Assembly: GCA_963682175.1 (NCBI GenBank)
Contig: OY821770.1
Span: forward strand, 18,816,501-18,880,500
DNA: 64,000 nucleotides
Direction: 5' to 3'
DNA from: Triglochin maritima
Lineage: Eukaryota > Streptophyta > Magnoliopsida > Alismatales > Juncaginaceae
Part shown: positions 24,116-35,867 of the stretch, one piece after another
Layout of the letters: every line of letters begins with the position of its first letter
Position numbering within the stretch: position 1 is the first letter of the stretch
Made by a program: the position numbers and the translations under genes
Notes under the pieces: generated by a model
Told to the model about the DNA's origin: nothing
The model's database searches: none
What the model saw: the letters and a program-made list of their open reading frames with translations, nothing else

Positions 24116-25459
24116 TTATCCATCAGTGTACCACTCTTCACATGTTAATTTTGTCTCCACCTCATCCAAATAATGAGAACAAAATGTCAAACACTCCTCT
24201 GTCAAGTACCCTTCAACGATGGATCCTTCAGGTTTACTTTGGCTTCGAACATAATGTTTCAAAGTAAGCAAATAAAGCTCTATAGGATACATCCATCTGT
24301 AAAACACGGGTCCACCTTATAAAATTTTATCAACTAAGTGTTTAGGTAGATGCATCATGATCGTGAAAAATCTCGGAGGAAAGATACACTCGAGCTAACA
24401 AAGAGCAACATCTATTTCACCCTTCAACTTTTCCATTTCTTGTACATCAATTACTTTACTACAAATCCCCCTGAAAAATGAAGAGAGTGACACGATAATG
24501 CCACAAATATCTTCATCCAATGCTTTCCGAAGAGCAAGATGAAGGATATGTTGCATAGGCATGTGACAATCGTGACCTTTGAAACCAGAAATCTTTCTCT
24601 CTTTCAACTGTACTCTTGCCTTCATACTTGATGAAAACCCATCAGGAATCTTTAAGTCATGCAACACCTTGAAGAATATATCTTTCTGTTGATTCGACAA
24701 GACGAATCGAGATTCTGGACCCTTGCCTTTACTTGATTCCCCCAAATGTAACTTAGAACGAATACCCATTTCTTGTAGGTCCATCCGAGCGTTCCCATCA
24801 TCTTTTGATTTGTCTGTTTTCAACACAGTATTTAATATGTTGTGACATACATTCTTCTCTATATGCATGACATCTATATTATGTCAAAGAAGAAGGTTTT
24901 TCCAATATGGTAGTTGAAAGAAAATTGATTTCTTCTTCCAACCATAAGGAAGTTTCACTTCACATCTTTTTTTCCTTTTTCCATGGCCAAACGGTAACAA
25001 TTTTCAAAACTGAATGTCTTCGTAACCAGCGAGCTGCTGCAACACTTCATTTTCTGATAAGACAAACAACGCAGTATGAAACTCTTGGTTTCCATCAATT
25101 TTTTTCCTATCCCAGCACCAACGATGATCATTCAGAAGCCATCTTCTATGACCAATGAAGGATTCTTTCCGTCCATGCTTCAATAAAATACTGTATGTAT
25201 CGTTATTGCATGCTGGACAAGCACATTTTCCTTTGGTACTCCAACCAGAAAGATTAGCGTATGCTGGAAATCATTTATTGTCCACAACACGCCTGCGTGC
25301 ATCTTGAAATTCTCTTTCAAATGTGAATCATATGTAGGAACTCCTTCATTCCATAATATTTTCAAGTCTTCAATTAACAGTTGTAGGTACACACCGATGT
25401 CATTTCCCGATGCCTGAGGACCAGGAATTAACAAAGATATGATAAAATATGGTTGTTTC
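24116..25459 (-). pseudogene. CACTA transposase TNP2, C-terminal half with DUF4218
   Basis: Continuing on the minus strand from the insertion at 25459: KQPYFIISLLIPGPQASGND, then the segment with TYDSHLKENF, the pair CACPACNNDT, HIEKNVCHNILNT, and the DUF4218 region HDCHMPMQHILHLALRKAL and WMYPIELYLLTLKHYVRS. These are signature phrases of the TNP2 transposase family and its partner domain. Several frameshifts and stops occur (for example near 24905, 25180 and 24307). It would have excised and inserted the CACTA element. The N-terminal half is at 34809..35867, on the other side of the copia insertion. Confidence 0.88.
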
Positions 25460-26615
25460 TGAAGGGAATGTGTTCAAAAAGTTTTACTTTTAAATGTCAA
25501 TTATTATGAATTGAATGAGAAATCATTTTGTTCCTTGTTTATGTTATTCGTCTTTTAGAAGTGTTAAGGAAGATGCTCTTGGTCCTTAACCGTAGAGCTC
25601 TAAAAGATATTGGTTTACATAAAACAAAAGATATTCGCAATCATGGTAATTAACATGGGACATTAATTACCGAGTTAAGATTGTTGTGTTGGTCATAGAT
25701 CATTGTAGCTCTACACGTGAGTGACAACACAGGTACACAAAAGAGGAAAATATTACTTTTGTATACTGAATAGACCTAATAAGTAAAATATTATAGAAAT
25801 GTGTTTCTGTGTCACTAATATTTTACTGTGTCCTTGGTCCTTTGATATGAGACTTTTATCCGATCACTTAAGAATTGCTTGATTAGACTAGTGTCTTGAG
25901 TTGTCGATGAGTGTAGTGTAAAGGCATTAGTTGGTTAAGTATGACTTTCGTTGGAGAAGATAGTTAGTCAAAAGATTATCATTGCCCCTCTTAATTGAGT
26001 GATGATATTAGTGGGCCCCTTGATAAAGCAAAGTTATAATGTGCACAATGTGATTTGAGTTAAGTCACATATTTATAACTAGCTTAAAGAGATCAAGAAA
26101 TGAATACTCATACAAAAATGACACAATACTACTTTGTGTGTATTCAAGGGACGGACACAAGTGATGCACTCCATCACTAAATGGATCGGGTTTTGGTTCG
26201 AGTGGAATTAAGACATCTAACTAATTGGGAGCTATAATGTGTAGCTAGATACCGCTTATAGCTTGTGATATTAAGCTCTTAATATCACTGCCATCTTACT
26301 TTAGATCCCCCATAGGTCACACCACAAAACTGGGAAACAAGAAATGGGGATTTTGAGTTCATAAGGTGTGTCGGGTTTAATATAGAAAATATGACACATG
26401 TGGTGAACAAGCAAAATCAAAATTATGTTGTGATTGATAACATAATTAGAATCTAAATTAAATTCATATGTGATGTAAATATTATGGGGTGTAATGATTT
26501 ATCGTTACATAGGATAATATATTACATAAGTTGTGAACTTACTACTAATCCCGAAATGTCAAATTTTGTAGAGGTTAAACCGTAATTTGACGAGTCTGCA
26601 GTACTGTGCAAAAAC

Positions 26616-26863
26616 GGTCGACCGCTAAACCGTAAACGGTCAACCGAATGTGGCACGGTCGACCGAAATGTTGCATGGTCGACCGGATGTGTCTCGATCG
26701 CTACAGGAATTTCGTCTATTCGTTTTCGGTCGACCGAAGTAGTTCGGTCGGTCGACCGAATATTGCGATGAAATATTTTTTGTTGCGCACGGTCGACTGA
26801 GTTCATGAACGGTCGACCGAAACTTGGTCTAAACGGTCGACCGAGCCTCCAACACGGTCGACC
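26616..26863. repeat. CGGTCGACCG palindrome array in 5' LTR
   Basis: Eight exact GGTCGACC cores plus the variants GGTCAACC and GGTCGACT in 248 bp; spacers are 10 to 45 bp and irregular. The array ends 180 bp before the TATA box. The variants are CG to CA or TG changes, the kind produced by deamination of methylated CpG. Confidence 0.93.
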
Positions 26864-27043
26864 GTTTCAGACGGTTACTGCAGAATTAATTTAAGAATTA
26901 ATTAGATCATGCATGAAATTGGTCCATAATTGATTTAATTCGTGGCTGAGATTATTTGTTAGCAAATAATGGATGGTTAGATGGAAGTTTGCATGAAATC
27001 ATGGGCAAGAGGTTGCACATGAATAGGTAATTTGGAGAGAACT

Positions 27044-27051
27044 TATAAATA
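27044..27051 (+). promoter_or_regulatory. TATA box of the 5' LTR
   Basis: TATAAATA in the context GAACTTATAAATACAAG. The same box occurs at the same offset from the array in the LTRs at 32776 (as TATAAATA) and 53015 (54597..54604). Confidence 0.75.
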
Positions 27052-27513
27052 CAAGTTTATCTCATTACCTCATTAATTAATTTCATTATCTTCTTGTGCA
27101 AACTTCTCTCTCCATAATTCTCCACGAATTTCACCTTAATTCTTGAGTTTAGTTTTAGTTTTCAGAGATCTTCTTCTCAAGGAAACTAAAGAAGGGTTAG
27201 TAGTTAGATTCTAAACCCTATTGGAGATTGAGAGGCTAGCTCTTCTCTCCAATCTTGTTTAGAGTTTGGTGAATACGCGGAGGCATCCGGCGCAGCGACA
27301 AGCATCCTCAATGTCTCCGGATCATCAAGAAGTTTTAGAGAACTTCTAGGTATGAAATTTGGAGCCCATGTTTGTTTTAATAAAGTTTTGAAACTATTTA
27401 TTGAAACAAACCGATGCATGCATGAAACAAATCATATAAAAATTGTAATTGATCCTTATTGTGCATAAAAAATTCGAAAATAAATATGTGCAATTAAACT
27501 AGAAATCCTTCAG

Positions 27514-27525
27514 TGGTATCAGAGC
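27514..27525 (+). other. Primer-binding site (initiator Met tRNA)
   Basis: TGGTATCAGAGC stands one base after the LTR end. It is complementary to the 3' end of the plant initiator methionine tRNA and is the usual primer site of copia elements. Confidence 0.92.
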
Positions 27526-28960
27526 TTAGGGTTCAATTTTCTAATGATCTGAAACTATAAACAAATTTAGTTTACCATCGAGGGTTCAAACAATTCGATT
27601 TTCTGGTTTTTTCGGTGTTTAAATGTTTTGTTGGAATAATTCTTTGCAATAATTCGTTTTGAATATTTTAAGTGGTTTAAAATATGCCATGTAATTATTA
27701 GAATTATGATTTAGACATAAGTCTAACTCGCAATAATTTCGTTTTAAGGATAAACGATTGTTTTGTAAGAGAATCAACAAAACCGAAAAACTGCGGTTTG
27801 TCTTTCCTTTTAGGAAATTGGATGGACAGCGGTTCAAAATTATTTTGAACTTATGGATGGATGAAAAACGTTTTTAATGGATAGCAATATTGCGTTCATG
27901 GATGCTCGAGTTGTCTTTGCAAGAATTGTGAATTTATATGTTCCAAATCAGCGCCTATGAATGTTTGTAATTGTTATTATACATGGGCTTATTTTTATGT
28001 AAAAGCCAAATTCTCTCTTTCTATCTTTAGATAATTGCATTGCATTTGAGAGGTTTTACATAGGACTTGCACTAGTCGGTTTTTTATCGAATGTGAGGAG
28101 CATGTTTATTTTCTGTAAAATCTACATCTCCGGTGCAAGAGGAAGTCGCCGTTATAGCGCATCGATCGAGGATCGAAGATCAGGGATCGAGGATCAAGGA
28201 TCAAAAGGAACATATAAACTCACATGTTATGGATTGTGTGAATGGTTTAATTTCTGTTTTTAAATTACTACTATGCATGTGTTGAATATGATTGAATGTT
28301 AGGATGTGTATGAATGATAATATGCATGATAACCTAAAATTCTGAATCACATGTTAATATATCAAATTGTCCAACAAAATTAAGAGTAATTTTCCTTCTT
28401 ATTTCATCCACTAGCAGCCATTGATCGAGGGATACTCTGCTCGCCCTTATCGGGAGATAGCTCCCTCCATCTTTGGGAATAGTGGGAGATATAATGGTTG
28501 TCTATTGTTGTGCCACGATTAAATATATGAGGTGCGTTTCACCCTAGTGAACCCCAAGTATGCTTAGTTGTGAATACAATGGATAAACGTATCTCGTATC
28601 AAATGAACATAAGTTTTCTTAACATTACCTAGAGCCCTCGCTCGGTTTTGGGAAAACGTTTTTCTTACGAGATATGTCATATTCCCTCATAATTAAAAAC
28701 GACAAGAATCACAAGAGTTTGAAGATGCTAATATTGCTAAAATTCAAAAAGGTTGTGATTAGAAAGAGTTTTTCTTACCTTGATATTGTGATATATTCGA
28801 TAGCCCTTAGCTAGTCTATATTGCAATTGATAGGATCTTGGATTACTGCATTTACGGGCAAAATTTTATTTGCAGTATTTACATTTATATTTGATATATA
28901 TGTATGTATTTTAAAAACATAAAATTGACATTAAAATCCTGTATAATTTATTTTGTAGAA
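27526..28960 (+). other. Long copia leader (about 1.4 kb)
   Basis: No coding frame. It is well conserved with the leader at 55081..56568. It has a run of GGATCGA-like words (about 28160..28205), a hairpin-capable word GGGAGATAGCTCCC (28450..28470 region), and a splice-acceptor-like TTTATTTTGTAG directly before the gag start codon. It may hold packaging signals or an intron; both are inference. Confidence 0.6.
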
Positions 28961-29933
28961 ATGTCTAATATCCAACCAATTGTGCGATCTATGATCGAAA
29001 AAAATCCTTTCCAAAATGATGGCTCAAACTTCATGAAATGGCAACTCAATTTTAATATCGTGTTGAGGTTTGAAAAACTATCTCATATTTTGGATGGTGA
29101 AATCCCAAAATTGAATGAGAAGGCAACCGGTAATGAGAAAGAGGCGATAGCCAAGTGGGAAGATCAAGAGAACCAAGTTCACGGTCTAATGTTGGTATCC
29201 ATGGGTGACTCGCTTCAATCGAAATACTTGGATTCAAAACCCAAGAAGACCATGGAAGTTTTAACAAAGATGTTCATGGATAGTGCCCGAAAGGAGCGCT
29301 ATAAGACCACCATCGCACTCACAAGGTGCCACATGGCGGAGGGAACATCAGTATCCGTGCATTTTCTCACGATGCAAGGATACCTTGAGAAATTGTCGAA
29401 GCTCTCTTCTCCAATGCCCGCTGACGTTGCCGAAGATCTGATTCTTGGCTCTCTAGCCCCGTCCTTTAAGGATTTTGTGATGCACTATCATGTGCGTGAA
29501 AAAGGGGGTGAGTCTTGAGGAGCTTCACAACGCTCTCAAAACGGCAGAAGTTGACATGGGCAAGGGTCGGGACGATCAGGTCCTAGCCGTCCATGAGAGG
29601 AGCAAAAGGATCAACAAAGGTAAAGGCAAATTTACCAAAGATACGTCAATCAAAAGCAAGGGAGTAAGAGGTGCTCATAGGAGTACCTCAAGGGGGAAAT
29701 CTTTCAAATCTCCAACTCCCAACACGGAGTGCTTTCACTGCGGTGAAAAGGGACACATCCGACTTAATTGCCCCAAGTACAAGGAAGACCTTGAAAATGG
29801 GATGATTGAACGTAGGTGCCCGAGAAACGCCGTAGGTATGTCTGTTATTGAGATAAATTTAATCACCTATGTCCTTGATTTGGTAATGGTTACCAGATCT
29901 TGTGCTCACATAATTTTGATGTGCAACTATTGA
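28961..29933 (+). pseudogene. Copia gag and start of protease, frameshifted
   Basis: The start MSNIQPIVRSMIEK matches the second copy at 56569. The gag (UBN2-type) region runs to about 29505, where one extra G in a G run (GGGGGTGAG against GGGGTGAG in the sister copy) shifts the frame. The other frame then continues with KGVSLEELHNALKTAEVD, a basic region and a zinc knuckle (CFHCGEKGHIRLNC, C-x2-C-x4-H-x4-C), and ends in the protease region, where the active site reads VTRSC in place of the usual D-T/S-G. Confidence 0.92.
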
Positions 29934-32757
29934 AGGATAGGAAGGAACTCGTGGAGAACGAGATGATATTGATGATCGGAAGTAGTACAAGCATAGCTGC
30001 GATTGTACATGATTCTATGGAACTTCAATAGTCTAGTGATTTAAATTTGTGCTTTGAAGAATGTTTATTATGAGTCTTCGATTAGCAAGAACTATTCTGT
30101 ATCATGTTTTGGATATGGATGACTTAATATATTTCTAATTCTTGCTTGTCTATATCCAAGAATGGAATTCTCTATGCAAATACATTCGTTTGGAATGACT
30201 TCTATTTGCTTGAAATGAATAATCAACAAACTCAAAAAACAATAACAAAAAGAAACTAAGATAACTCACGTGAATGATTCATTCTTGTAGCACTATCGGA
30301 TTTGTCAAGTAAATGACCAAGAGACCTTTCAAGAAGAAAGGAACGAAAACGAGTGCCTTATTGGATATGATACATTCTAATGTATGTGGTCTAATGAGTA
30401 CAAGTGCAAGAGACGGTTTAAGGTACTTCATTTTGTTCACGGATAACTATAGTCATTATGGCTATATTTGTCTAATGGGAAACAAAAGTGAATTCTTTGA
30501 CAAGTTCAAGGAATTCGAGGATGAAGTAGTGAACCGACTCAACAAGAATATCGAGTCTCTATGAAAGGTTCGTAGGGGTGAGTGCTTAGGATACCTAATT
30601 TGACTCATTCCTAAAGTAGGAATAGGATATTGCTCGACATGGTTCGAACAATGATAAGTCAATTTAAATTGCCTATTTACTTTTGGAATTATGCACTACA
30701 AGAAATGACAAACTCACTAAATAATGTTTCATCCAAATCCGTGGAGAAATGGCTTGTGAGCTATGGAGTTGAAAGACACCTAAGCTCAACTTTCTCGAGA
30801 TTTGGGGTTGTGAGGTCTACGTCAAGGAATTGATGTCGACCAAGCTTCAACCAAAATCGGATAAGTGCTTCTTTATAGGTTGTCCTCGTGTGACAAGAGG
30901 ATACTACTTTTGGTGTATCACCTCCAATCGAAAGATTGTAGAGAGAGATATGGTTTTTCTAGAATTTCTGGAAAAGAGAGAAAAGTAGTGGAAGTAGAGT
31001 TAAGCTTGGGAAAACTCAAGATACTCTACAAGATCATGATGTGTCTGTTGCATTCAAAATCATGAAGGCCCAGCCGAGATTCATTTGGTTAGTGGGAGCA
31101 TGAGCGAGAGATCCTTGCAATAAATTGTGAGAGAATCTCAATCATCCCCACCTGGTGTACGTTCGAGCGTCGAACGTGAACCTATTCCTCAAGAAATTGT
31201 GGAAGAAGTTCGAGAGACACAAGAAGAACCAAAAGAATAGAGAAGGTCGACGAGGGAAAGGAAGAAACCCAATAAGTATGCGGGACTTCATGAGATCGTG
31301 GTACTAGATACCAAAGATCCCTCGACCTTACAAGAAGCAATGGAAAGGGAAGACTCCAGACTATGGTTTAAGGCCATGGAATCCGAAATAGAATCCATGT
31401 ATGACAATCAAGTATGGAATTTGATTTGCCTTCCTCAAGAGAAAATGTCATTTTGTATAAATGATCTTTTAGGAGGAAGATAGATATGAATAGTAAATTG
31501 ACAACCTACAAAGCAAGTCTTGTAGCAAAAGTTATACTCAAATTCAAGAAATTGACCTTGATGAAATTTTGAGAGGTTGCCATGTTAAAATCTGTTCGGA
31601 TTATGCTCACTATTACCGCATTTCACAATTGTGAGATATGGAAGGTGGATATCAAAATGACGCTCCTTAAACGGGAACTTGGAGGAGGATATGTACATGG
31701 TACAACCTTAAGGTTTTGATGATCCAAATAATAGCGAGAAAAAATGCAACTTTCGAGGATCCATTTATGGATTGAAGCAGGCATCGAGGAGTTGGAGCAA
31801 ACGCTTTGAGAAGAGGTGAAGAAGATTCACTTCATTCAAAGTAAAGGAAAACCTTGTTGATACAAGGAGATTAGTGGGAGCCATGTTGTACTTCTGATCT
31901 TATATGTCGATGACATATTGCTCATGAGCAATCATATACCTTTGCATTAGGAAATGAGAAATTTCACTGAGATCGACATTTTCAATGAAAAGAAATGGAT
32001 GAGGCTCAACACATCTTGAGAATCAAGATACGTTGAGATACATCCCGTAGACTCATTGGCCCCAGTCAATGTGCATACATTGACAAGGTCTTGGAAATGT
32101 TCAGGGTGAACAATTCCGATATGGACAATGTGCCAATAAATGCGAGTATAGGTGTGCAACTCAAGAAGTCTCAAACGTGCCCAATGACGTAAAGACTTGG
32201 AGTACATGAAGGTATCCCTTATGCTTCAGCAAAAGGAAGGACCATGTACACAATGACTTGCACAAGACTCGATATCTCGTATGCTCTAAGCGTGACAGGT
32301 AGTCACCAATCCAACGGAAGTCCTACTTGTAGGATTGAGGTCAAGAATATTCTGAAGTACTTTAACTGGACTAAGGATAAGGTTCTTGTTTATGGAAGAC
32401 AAAGGAGAAAACAGTCGAGGGCTATTTTGATGCAATTCTCATAGGGATTCTTGACAATAGGAGGTTGGAATGATGATGTGTCATCATTATCAAAGGTGGA
32501 GGTATGAGCTAATGTAGTTGGGAGTAATATCACTACGGCTAACTCAACCACCAACGAAAGACAAAATAAATAAATGGGTGGACACAACAGTGACACAACT
32601 GATCCATTCAACAAACCTTCATACCAAGCTAAGAGGCGAAATATATTTCGAGTCCATGGATCCGAGGATCCATGTGGATGGGCTTGATAGGTGATTTCAG
32701 AAGGTTACCCTAGTTATTAATGTTTTATAGATTGAGAATGTATGTGAAAGAAAACTT
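29934..32757 (+). pseudogene. Copia pol remnant (integrase, reverse transcriptase, RNase H)
   Basis: Short pieces in changing frames are recognisable by comparison with the sister copy at 56569 and with the family: integrase near 30300..30560 (KRPFKKKGTK, IHSNVCGLMSTSARDGLRYF), its end near 30630..30760, reverse transcriptase start near 31290..31490 (PSTLQEAMEREDSRLW), its polymerase core near 31580..31930 including a YVDD-type box (LYVDDIL near 31903), and RNase H near 32244..32450. Numerous indels and stops; no functional product is possible. Confidence 0.85.
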
Positions 32758-32758
32758 T

Positions 32759-32775
32759 GATAACAAGTGGGAGAT
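32759..32775 (+). other. Polypurine tract
   Basis: GATAACAAGTGGGAGAT lies immediately before the 3' LTR and would prime plus-strand synthesis. Its complement is also preserved at 4141..4157 beside the inverted LTR. Confidence 0.85.
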
Positions 32776-34808
32776 TGAAGGGAATGTGTTCTAAAAGTTT
32801 TACTTTTAAATGTCAATTATTATGAATTAAATGAGAAATCATTTTGTTCCTTGTTTATGTTATTCGTCTTTTAGAAGTGTTAAGGAAGATGCTCTTGGTC
32901 CTTAACCGTAGAGCTCTAAAAGATATTGGTTTACATAAAACAAAAGATATTCGCAATCATGGTAATTAACATGAGACATTAATTGCCGAGTTAAGATTGT
33001 CGTGTTGGTCATAGATCATTGTAGCTCTACAAGTGAGTGACAACACGGGTACACAAAAGAGGAAAATATTACTTTTGTATACTGAATAGATCTAATAAGT
33101 AAAATATTATAGAAATGTGTTTCTGTGTCATTAATATTTTACTGTGTCATTGGTCCTTTGATATGAAACTTTTATCCGATCACTTAAGAATTGCTTGATT
33201 AGACTAGTGTCTTGAGTTGTCGATGAGTGTAGTCTAAAGGCATTAGTTGGTTAAGTATGACTTTCGTTGGAGAAGATAGTTAGTCAAAAGATTATCATTG
33301 CCCCTCTTAATTGAGTGATGATATTAGTGGGCCCCTTGATAAAGCAAAGTTATAATGTGCACAATGTGATTTGAGTTAAGTCACATATTTATAACTAGCT
33401 TAAAGATATCAAGAAATGAATACTAATACAAAGATGACACAATACTACTTTGTGTGTATTCAATGGACGGACACAAGTGATGCACTCCTTCACTAAATGG
33501 ATCGGGTTTTGGTTCGAGTGGAATTAAGACATCTAACTAATTGGGAGCTATAATGTGTAGCTAGATACCGCTTATAACTTGTGATATTAAGCTCTTAATA
33601 TCACTGCCAACTTAGTTTAGATCCTCCCATAGGTCACACCACAAAACTGGGAAACAAGAAATGGAGATTTTGAGTTCATAAGGTGTGTCGGGTTTCATAT
33701 AGAAAATATGACACATGTGGTGAACAAGCAAAATCAAAATTATGTTTGATTGATAACATAATTAGAATCTAAATTAAATTCATATGTGATGTAAATATTA
33801 TGGGGTGTAATGATTTATCATTACATAGGATAATATATTACATAAGTTGTGAACTTACTACTAATCCCGAAATGTCAAATTTTGTAGAGGTTAAACCGAA
33901 ATTTGACGAGTCTGCAGTACTGTGCAAAAACGGTCGACCGCTAAACCGTAAACGGTCAACTGAATGTGGCACGGTCGACCGAAATGTTGCATGGTCGACC
34001 GGATGTGTCTCGATCGCTACAGGAATTTCGTCTGTTCGTTTTCGGTCGACCGAACATTGCGATGAAATATTTTTTGTTGCGCACGGTCGACTGAGTTCAT
34101 GAACGGTCGACCGAAACTTGGTCTAAACGGTCGACCGAGCCTCCAACACGGTCGACCGATTCAGACGGTTACTGCAGAATTAATTTAAGAATTAATTAGA
34201 TCATGCATGGAATTGGTCCATAATTGATTTAATTCGTGGCTGAGATTATTTGTTAGCAAATAATGGATGGTTAGATGGAAGTTTGCATGAAATCATGGGC
34301 AAGAGGTTGCACATGAATAGGTAATTTGGAGAGAACTTATAAATAAAAGTTTATCTCATTACCTCATTAATTAATTTCATTATCTTCTTGTGCAAACTTC
34401 TCTCTCCATAATTCTCCACGAATTTCACCTTAATTCTTGAGTTTAGTTTTAGTTTTCAGAGATCTTCTTCTCAAGGGAACTAAAGAGGGGTTAGTAGTTA
34501 GATTCTAAATCCTATTGGAGATTGAGAGGCTAGCTCTTCTCTCTCCAATCTTGTTTAGAGTTTGGTGAATACTCGGAGGCATCCGGCACAGCGACAAACA
34601 TTCTCAACATCTCCGGATCATCAAGAAGTTTTAGAGAACTTATAGGTATGAAATTCGGAGCCCATGTTTGTTTTAATAAAGTTTTGAAACTATTTATTGA
34701 AACAAACCGATGCATGCATGAAACAAATCATAGAAAAATTGTAATTGATCCTTATTTTGCATAAAAATTTCGAAAATAAATATGTGCAATTAAACTAGAA
34801 ATCCTTCA
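32776..34808 (+). repeat. 3' LTR of complete copia element
   Basis: A 2,033-bp LTR with the same ends as the 5' LTR. It differs by scattered substitutions and by an 18-bp or so deletion that removes one palindrome copy near 34046. The array here (33932..34157) has seven exact GGTCGACC cores. Confidence 0.95.
33932..34157. repeat. CGGTCGACCG palindrome array in 3' LTR
   Basis: Seven exact GGTCGACC cores with variants GGTCAACT and GGTCGACT. Loss of one core relative to the 5' LTR fits slippage or recombination between repeats after insertion. Confidence 0.92.
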
Positions 34809-35867
34809 GTTTCATGCACAACCGAGGTGATATATTATAAGGCATCAATATCACTGGCCATGTGCTTTGACTTGAAGACATTGTACCAAAAGGACTAAAC
34901 ACGTCACTTGTCAAACCCAACCTAATCTTGGTTCTGCAGTGAAATCCTGGTAGGTTTTGTACAAGTGCTTCCACGCCAACGTGTCGGCCGGATGACAAAT
35001 CGAACCATCATCTTTTTGCTATTCAGAATACCACCTCATTTTTCTCGCCACCTTCTTATTCATGTACAACCTACGGAGTCTTGGGATCAATGGGAAATAC
35101 CTCTGCACCTTAGCTATTTTTTTCCGTATTACACCTTCTTCATCTACTCCTTGTGGCCATCTCGACGACCCACATCGGTCACAAATGTCTTTCTTTGCAT
35201 CTTCTTTCCAGTACAATATGCAATATTTAGGATAAGCATCAATCTTCTTACAACTGAGCCCTAACTCTTTGTCAATTTTCTTAGCTTCATAATATGACGA
35301 CAAAATAATTCTGCCACCATCTGGAATGGTTTCTCGAAGCAAAGTAAGAAGCATAGATAAGGACTTATTGATCCAACTGTTCAAGATTTTCAAATGTAAT
35401 AAATGAACCAAGAACGACAAGCTCGTGAACTTCTTACATCCTCCATACAACGGTTCTTGAACATCTTTCACAAGTTCTGACAGACTATCTGGGTCACCAA
35501 CAACTTCAGCTTCTTCCATTTCTTATTCGTCGTCCACAACATCTTCATAAATACTACCGTCATCTTCCGCATTAACTTCTTTGCCTCCAACATCCCCGTA
35601 AATGTCTTGCAACATTCCATGCATGTCGTCAACAACATTTGAAGTTGAAGTGACCTCGGATAACGGAAATTTCCTATTCCTTCTAGGTAGTTTTTCGTCA
35701 TGACGTGCCCACGTGGGATAATCTGGCATAAAACCCTTGAAGATAACATGTTCACGAATTCGGGGTCGTTTAAAAAGTGCTTGATTTATGCATTTCTTGC
35801 ATGGGCGAGGGATAAGACCACCCAATTTTTCAAAATTTACGCTTGCAAAATTCAAGAACTCATCCAA
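34809..35867 (-). pseudogene. CACTA transposase, N-terminal half (transposase-associated domain and TNP2)
   Basis: From 35867 downward the frame gives DEFLNFASVNFEKLGG, IPRPCKKCIN and HVIFKGFMPDYPTWARHDE, the transposase-associated domain. An in-frame TAA near 35521 follows; the frame then continues with the start of TNP2 (LLHLKILNSWINKSLSMLL, DAYPKYCILYWKED, CDRCGSSRW) to about 35019. After another stop it goes on with HPAD, WKHLYKTYQDF, RLGLTSDVFSPFG and WPVILMPYNISPRLCMK, and meets the copia LTR. Removing the element and one GTTTC copy joins it to 25459 in frame. The beginning of the domain is missing and may lie in an upstream exon. Confidence 0.88.

Larger units (their letters stand above)
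25460..27512 (+). repeat. 5' LTR of complete copia element
   Basis: A 2,053-bp LTR, long for a copia element. It holds the U3 palindrome array (26616..26863), a TATA box, a CT-rich stretch with the probable start of transcription just after it, and the U5 end AGAAATCCTTCA. Confidence 0.95.
25460..34808 (+). mobile_element. Complete Ty1/copia retrotransposon with TSD
   Basis: 5' LTR 25460..27512, primer-binding site 27514, leader, gag, pol remnants, polypurine tract 32759..32775, and 3' LTR 32776..34808. GTTTC precedes 25460 (25455..25459) and follows 34808 (34809..34813): a perfect 5-bp target duplication. Both LTRs begin TGAAGG and end CCTTCA. Over the first 550 bp they differ at about 12 positions, roughly 2%, and both lack the same 14-bp word near 26149 and 33462. 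The interior is far more damaged than the LTRs. The target is the TNP2 reading frame of the CACTA element. Confidence 0.97.

Noticed and set aside
26616..26863. CRISPR-like array
   Set aside because: The repeated word is only 8 to 10 bp, spacers vary from 10 to 45 bp, and the context is a plant LTR.
30690..30704. CACTACAAGAAA, which looks like a CACTA terminus
   Set aside because: It lies inside the copia pol remnant, where it encodes the conserved YAL-type segment after FW in the integrase region; there are no subterminal repeats beside it.
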